From Rhabdophis nuchalis (lineage: Eukaryota; Chordata; Lepidosauria; Squamata; Natricidae): a stretch of 64,000 nt of DNA. The stretch covers positions 375,713,919 to 375,777,918 of the forward strand of contig CM077643.1 of the NCBI GenBank assembly GCA_039707465.1. The letters run 5' to 3'. Positions 61,648-64,000 of this stretch are shown here, in pieces. Position 1 is the stretch's first letter, and each line of letters opens with the position of its first letter. Made by a program: the position numbers and the translations under genes. Under the pieces are notes generated by a model. The model was not told where the DNA came from and searched no databases. It saw only the letters and a list, made by a program, of their open reading frames with translations.

Positions 61648-61766
61648 CAGGGGTCCCCAACCTTTGCAACTTTAAGTCTGAAGGACTTCAGCTCCCAGAA
61701 TTCTCCAGCCAGCTTCTGGGAGCTGAAGTCCTTCAGACTTAAAGTTGCAAAGGTTGGGGACCCCTG
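61648..61766. mobile_element. Snapback MITE
   Basis: 119-bp hairpin, caggggtccccaacc / ggttggggacccctg ends, exact target gtttacac (61640-61647, 61767-61774). Confidence 0.93.
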
Positions 61767-61964
61767 GTTTACACAATAGAGCATCCTCTTCCTCTCAAGA
61801 GCCTTGAAAGCCTCTCGGCGTTTAATACAAAATCACCCCGATTGGTGCTTTCGCTATGTAATGAATTATAATTCCCATCTTGGTTAACAGTATGTCAATT
61901 TGATAGAGCACCAAGATAGGAATGATTATATTTTATATAGTACTGACAAAAGTAGCAAGTAGTA

Positions 61965-62186
61965 GTTGAATTAGATGGCACTGAAAAACATGATCGAATG
62001 TATGAAATTTGCAATGTAACTTATATGTATGCTTGTCCTTTGTTTTTCTTTAAAAAATATTGTATTTGTACGAAGTTTTGGTGGGACCACCACCCCCGGC
62101 ATGGAAGCCACTAAAATGTTACTTTAACCCTATAACCTTTTTCCCATATATACTGTAAAACCAATAAAAAATGTTTTATGAAGGAA
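61965..62186 (+). mobile_element. L1-type 3' end with 16-bp target duplication
   Basis: Ends ctgtaaaaccaataaaa followed by a short A/T-rich tail; flanks aaagtagcaagtagta are exact duplicates (61949-61964 approx., 62187-62202). It shares a gtaaaaccaataaaa end with the ORF1 element. Confidence 0.78.
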
Positions 62187-62224
62187 AAAGTAGCAAGTAG
62201 TAATGGATGGAAGCTCATTGGGGG

Positions 62225-62435
62225 GAGATCCAACCTGGAAGGAATTTCCCGACAGTGAGAATGATGAATCAATGGAACAATTTGCTCTCAGAATGGTGAG
62301 TACTCCATTGCTGAAGGTTTTCAAGAAAAGACTGGACAACCATTTGTCTGGGATTGTATAAAATTTGCTGCCTTGAGCAGGGGGTTGGATTAAAAGACCT
62401 CCAAGGTCCCCTCCACCCCTATGATTCTATGATTT
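62225..62435 (+). mobile_element. CR1-like 3' end
   Basis: cgacagtgagaatgatgaat through gacctccaaggtcccctcc. Lies next to the L1-tail element ending at 62186. Confidence 0.7.
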
Positions 62436-62919
62436 GAAGTACTTCTTGGTTTGTGGGTGCAACTGATTTCATATGCGCCTACATAATTTGGAGTATTGTT
62501 AGTGTGACTTCTCTGATCTCAATCCTGATCATAAATCTCATAGATCCATATGTCTATGTAAGTATTATTCCTCATAGGTTGAAACTTTGGCAAAGAGTTG
62601 TCTGGCAAAACTAATCAAACAAACTAAAAACCTTTGGGATCATCATCATTATAGTAGTTGCAGTTATCACATGGCATTACGCTTTGACACCCCACCCATT
62701 GGCTACAGATGGGTTTAGACAGCACTGATCCTTTGCATAAAGAATGAGGAGGCTATATAATAAACATCAATATTTAAGTTTACAATTTTTCATCCCTTAT
62801 TGAAATAGAGGACAGTTTCAGGGACTCAGAAGTAGTTTTTCTAATTTAAAAATGGGTCTTTGCTTTCCTTAAGCTTTAGTGAAGAATATCCATATATTTG
62901 GAACAGGAATATGCTAAGG

Positions 62920-62998
62920 CAGGGGTGGGCAAACTGGCTGGGGAAGTCTAGGAGCTGAAGTCCTTCAGACTTAAAGTTGCAAAGTTTGCCCACCCCTG
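62920..62998. mobile_element. Snapback MITE with internal deletion
   Basis: 79 bp, caggggtgggcaaac / gtttgcccacccctg ends, exact target tgctaagg (62912-62919, 62999-63006). Most of the left arm is missing. Confidence 0.9.
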
Positions 62999-63559
62999 TG
63001 CTAAGGTAATGGCTAGATTCCTACAATGTGCTATATACCAAAATCAAATTCATTTCATTGTGTTACAATTGGTGTGCGAAACCAAACATTGATTATAAAA
63101 CATCATGCTTGTATGCATTGGGAAAATGAGACTATGTCATTTGCTGTGCAATCTGTGCACATCTCTGCTATTCCAGATAAAATGAAGAAACACGTCTTTA
63201 AATATCGAGTTCTTGAAAGGACTTAAAATTGCATATAATAAAACTAGTATCTTAATGGATGCTGCAGACAGTCACCATGAAGGACTAATTAACTCAGCAG
63301 ATTGTGTTGAATCTCGCTAGGTAATAAAGGTATCTGATAACCATTGCTTACACCAGCTTTTTCCAACCTGGTGCTGTATCTTCTAATTAGAGTAGGGAAC
63401 TATCATGCTGAGAAAGGCTGTCTTACATTGTTTTTAAGCCACAAAAGAACTCTCAAAAACTCTTCCGTGGGGGGGAAAAATGCCACTCATAAGAAATGGC
63501 AGTTGGCCAAATCAGTTCCATGAAAAAATAGGTTTAAAATATTTAGATTATTAATTCAT

Positions 63560-63905
63560 TTCAAATATGAAGGCAAGACATGATAGCAGTGTTCCAATAT
63601 CTCAGGGGCTGCCACAAAGAAGAGGGAGTCAAGCTATTCTCCAAAGCAAGTAGTGGTAGGACAAGAAGCAATGGGTAGAAACAAATCAAGGAGAGAAGCA
63701 ATCTAGAACTAAGAAGAAATTTCTTGACAGTTAGAACAATTAATCAGTGGAACAACTTGCCTCCAAAAGTTGTGAATGCTCCAACACTGGAAGTTTTAAA
63801 GAAGATGTTGGATAATCATTTGTCTGAAGTGGTGTAGGGTTTCCTGCCTAAGCAGGGGGTTGGACTAGAAGATCTCCAAGGTCCCCTCCAACTCTGTTAG
63901 TCTAT
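63560..63905 (+). mobile_element. CR1-like LINE 3' end
   Basis: Encodes a broken RTINQWNNLP-like block and ends ggtcccctccaactctgtta. Confidence 0.75.
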
Positions 63906-64000
63906 ATTCTATAACAATTGGATTTAACATAGTCAATTTAAATTAGAATATGACTTCTAATAAATTAGCATTCAAAGCTCTGATAATTTTCATTCCATTT

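Larger units (their letters stand above)
59749..64000 (-). other. NCOA1: NCOA1 intron (partial)
   Basis: The rest of the window lies upstream of the last NCOA1 exon. I found no further NCOA1 exon. It holds a SINE split by two MITEs, two other snapback MITEs, an L1-tail element and CR1 3' ends; 60780-61560 shows no recognised element. Confidence 0.6.

Overview
This 64 kb window is vertebrate nuclear DNA, most likely from a squamate reptile (lizard or snake; I cannot name the species). The evidence is intron-exon structure, four genes in a conserved vertebrate order, and a squamate-type repeat load: Sauria-type tRNA SINEs with a CTATTG tail, young L2/CR1-group LINEs, L1 pieces, many hAT-like MITEs and long CTTT/TA/ATT microsatellites.

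Genes, left to right. (1) ADCY3 (adenylate cyclase 3), + strand, 3' half: fourteen coding exons from 600 to the stop at 23938, covering the end of C1a, C1b, the second membrane cassette and the C2a catalytic domain; the 5' half lies left of the window. (2) CENPO (CENP-O, inner kinetochore CCAN), - strand: six coding exons from the ATG at 49047 to the stop at 30737, reconstructed with consistent phases to 313 codons. (3) PTRHD1, + strand: two coding exons, 49388-49594 and 52239-52409. (4) NCOA1 (SRC-1), - strand: only the last coding exon (59581-59748) and probable 3'UTR. The order ADCY3-CENPO-PTRHD1-NCOA1 is the one I know from human 2p23. CENPO and PTRHD1 are head to head across a GC-rich 340-bp shared promoter; ADCY3 and CENPO converge, as do PTRHD1 and NCOA1. 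The four genes do not form a pathway: they act in cAMP signalling, kinetochore structure, a PTH2-fold protein and nuclear-receptor coactivation.

Introns and spacers are packed with mobile DNA. Highlights: a complete 2.0-kb L1-derived element at 42512-44519 with an intact 282-codon ORF1, no ORF2, a poly(A) tail and a 14-bp target duplication; an apparently perfect 1.45-kb tandem duplication of most of that element with a 6-bp microhomology junction; about ten short 'snapback' hAT-like hairpin elements with 8-bp target duplications; two ~1.0-kb hAT-like elements in opposite orientation in ADCY3 introns; two abutting hAT insertions sharing three copies of one 8-bp target; and nested insertions (L2 in a SINE, two MITEs in the tRNA-like head of a SINE, an L1-derived element in a hairpin MITE).

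I found no bacterial-type operon, CRISPR array or viral gene. The most interesting candidate system is the ORF1-only (HAL1-like) retroelement together with its duplication. Exon boundaries come from reading splice sites and reading phase; family assignments come from recognised protein or repeat motifs, without database searches.
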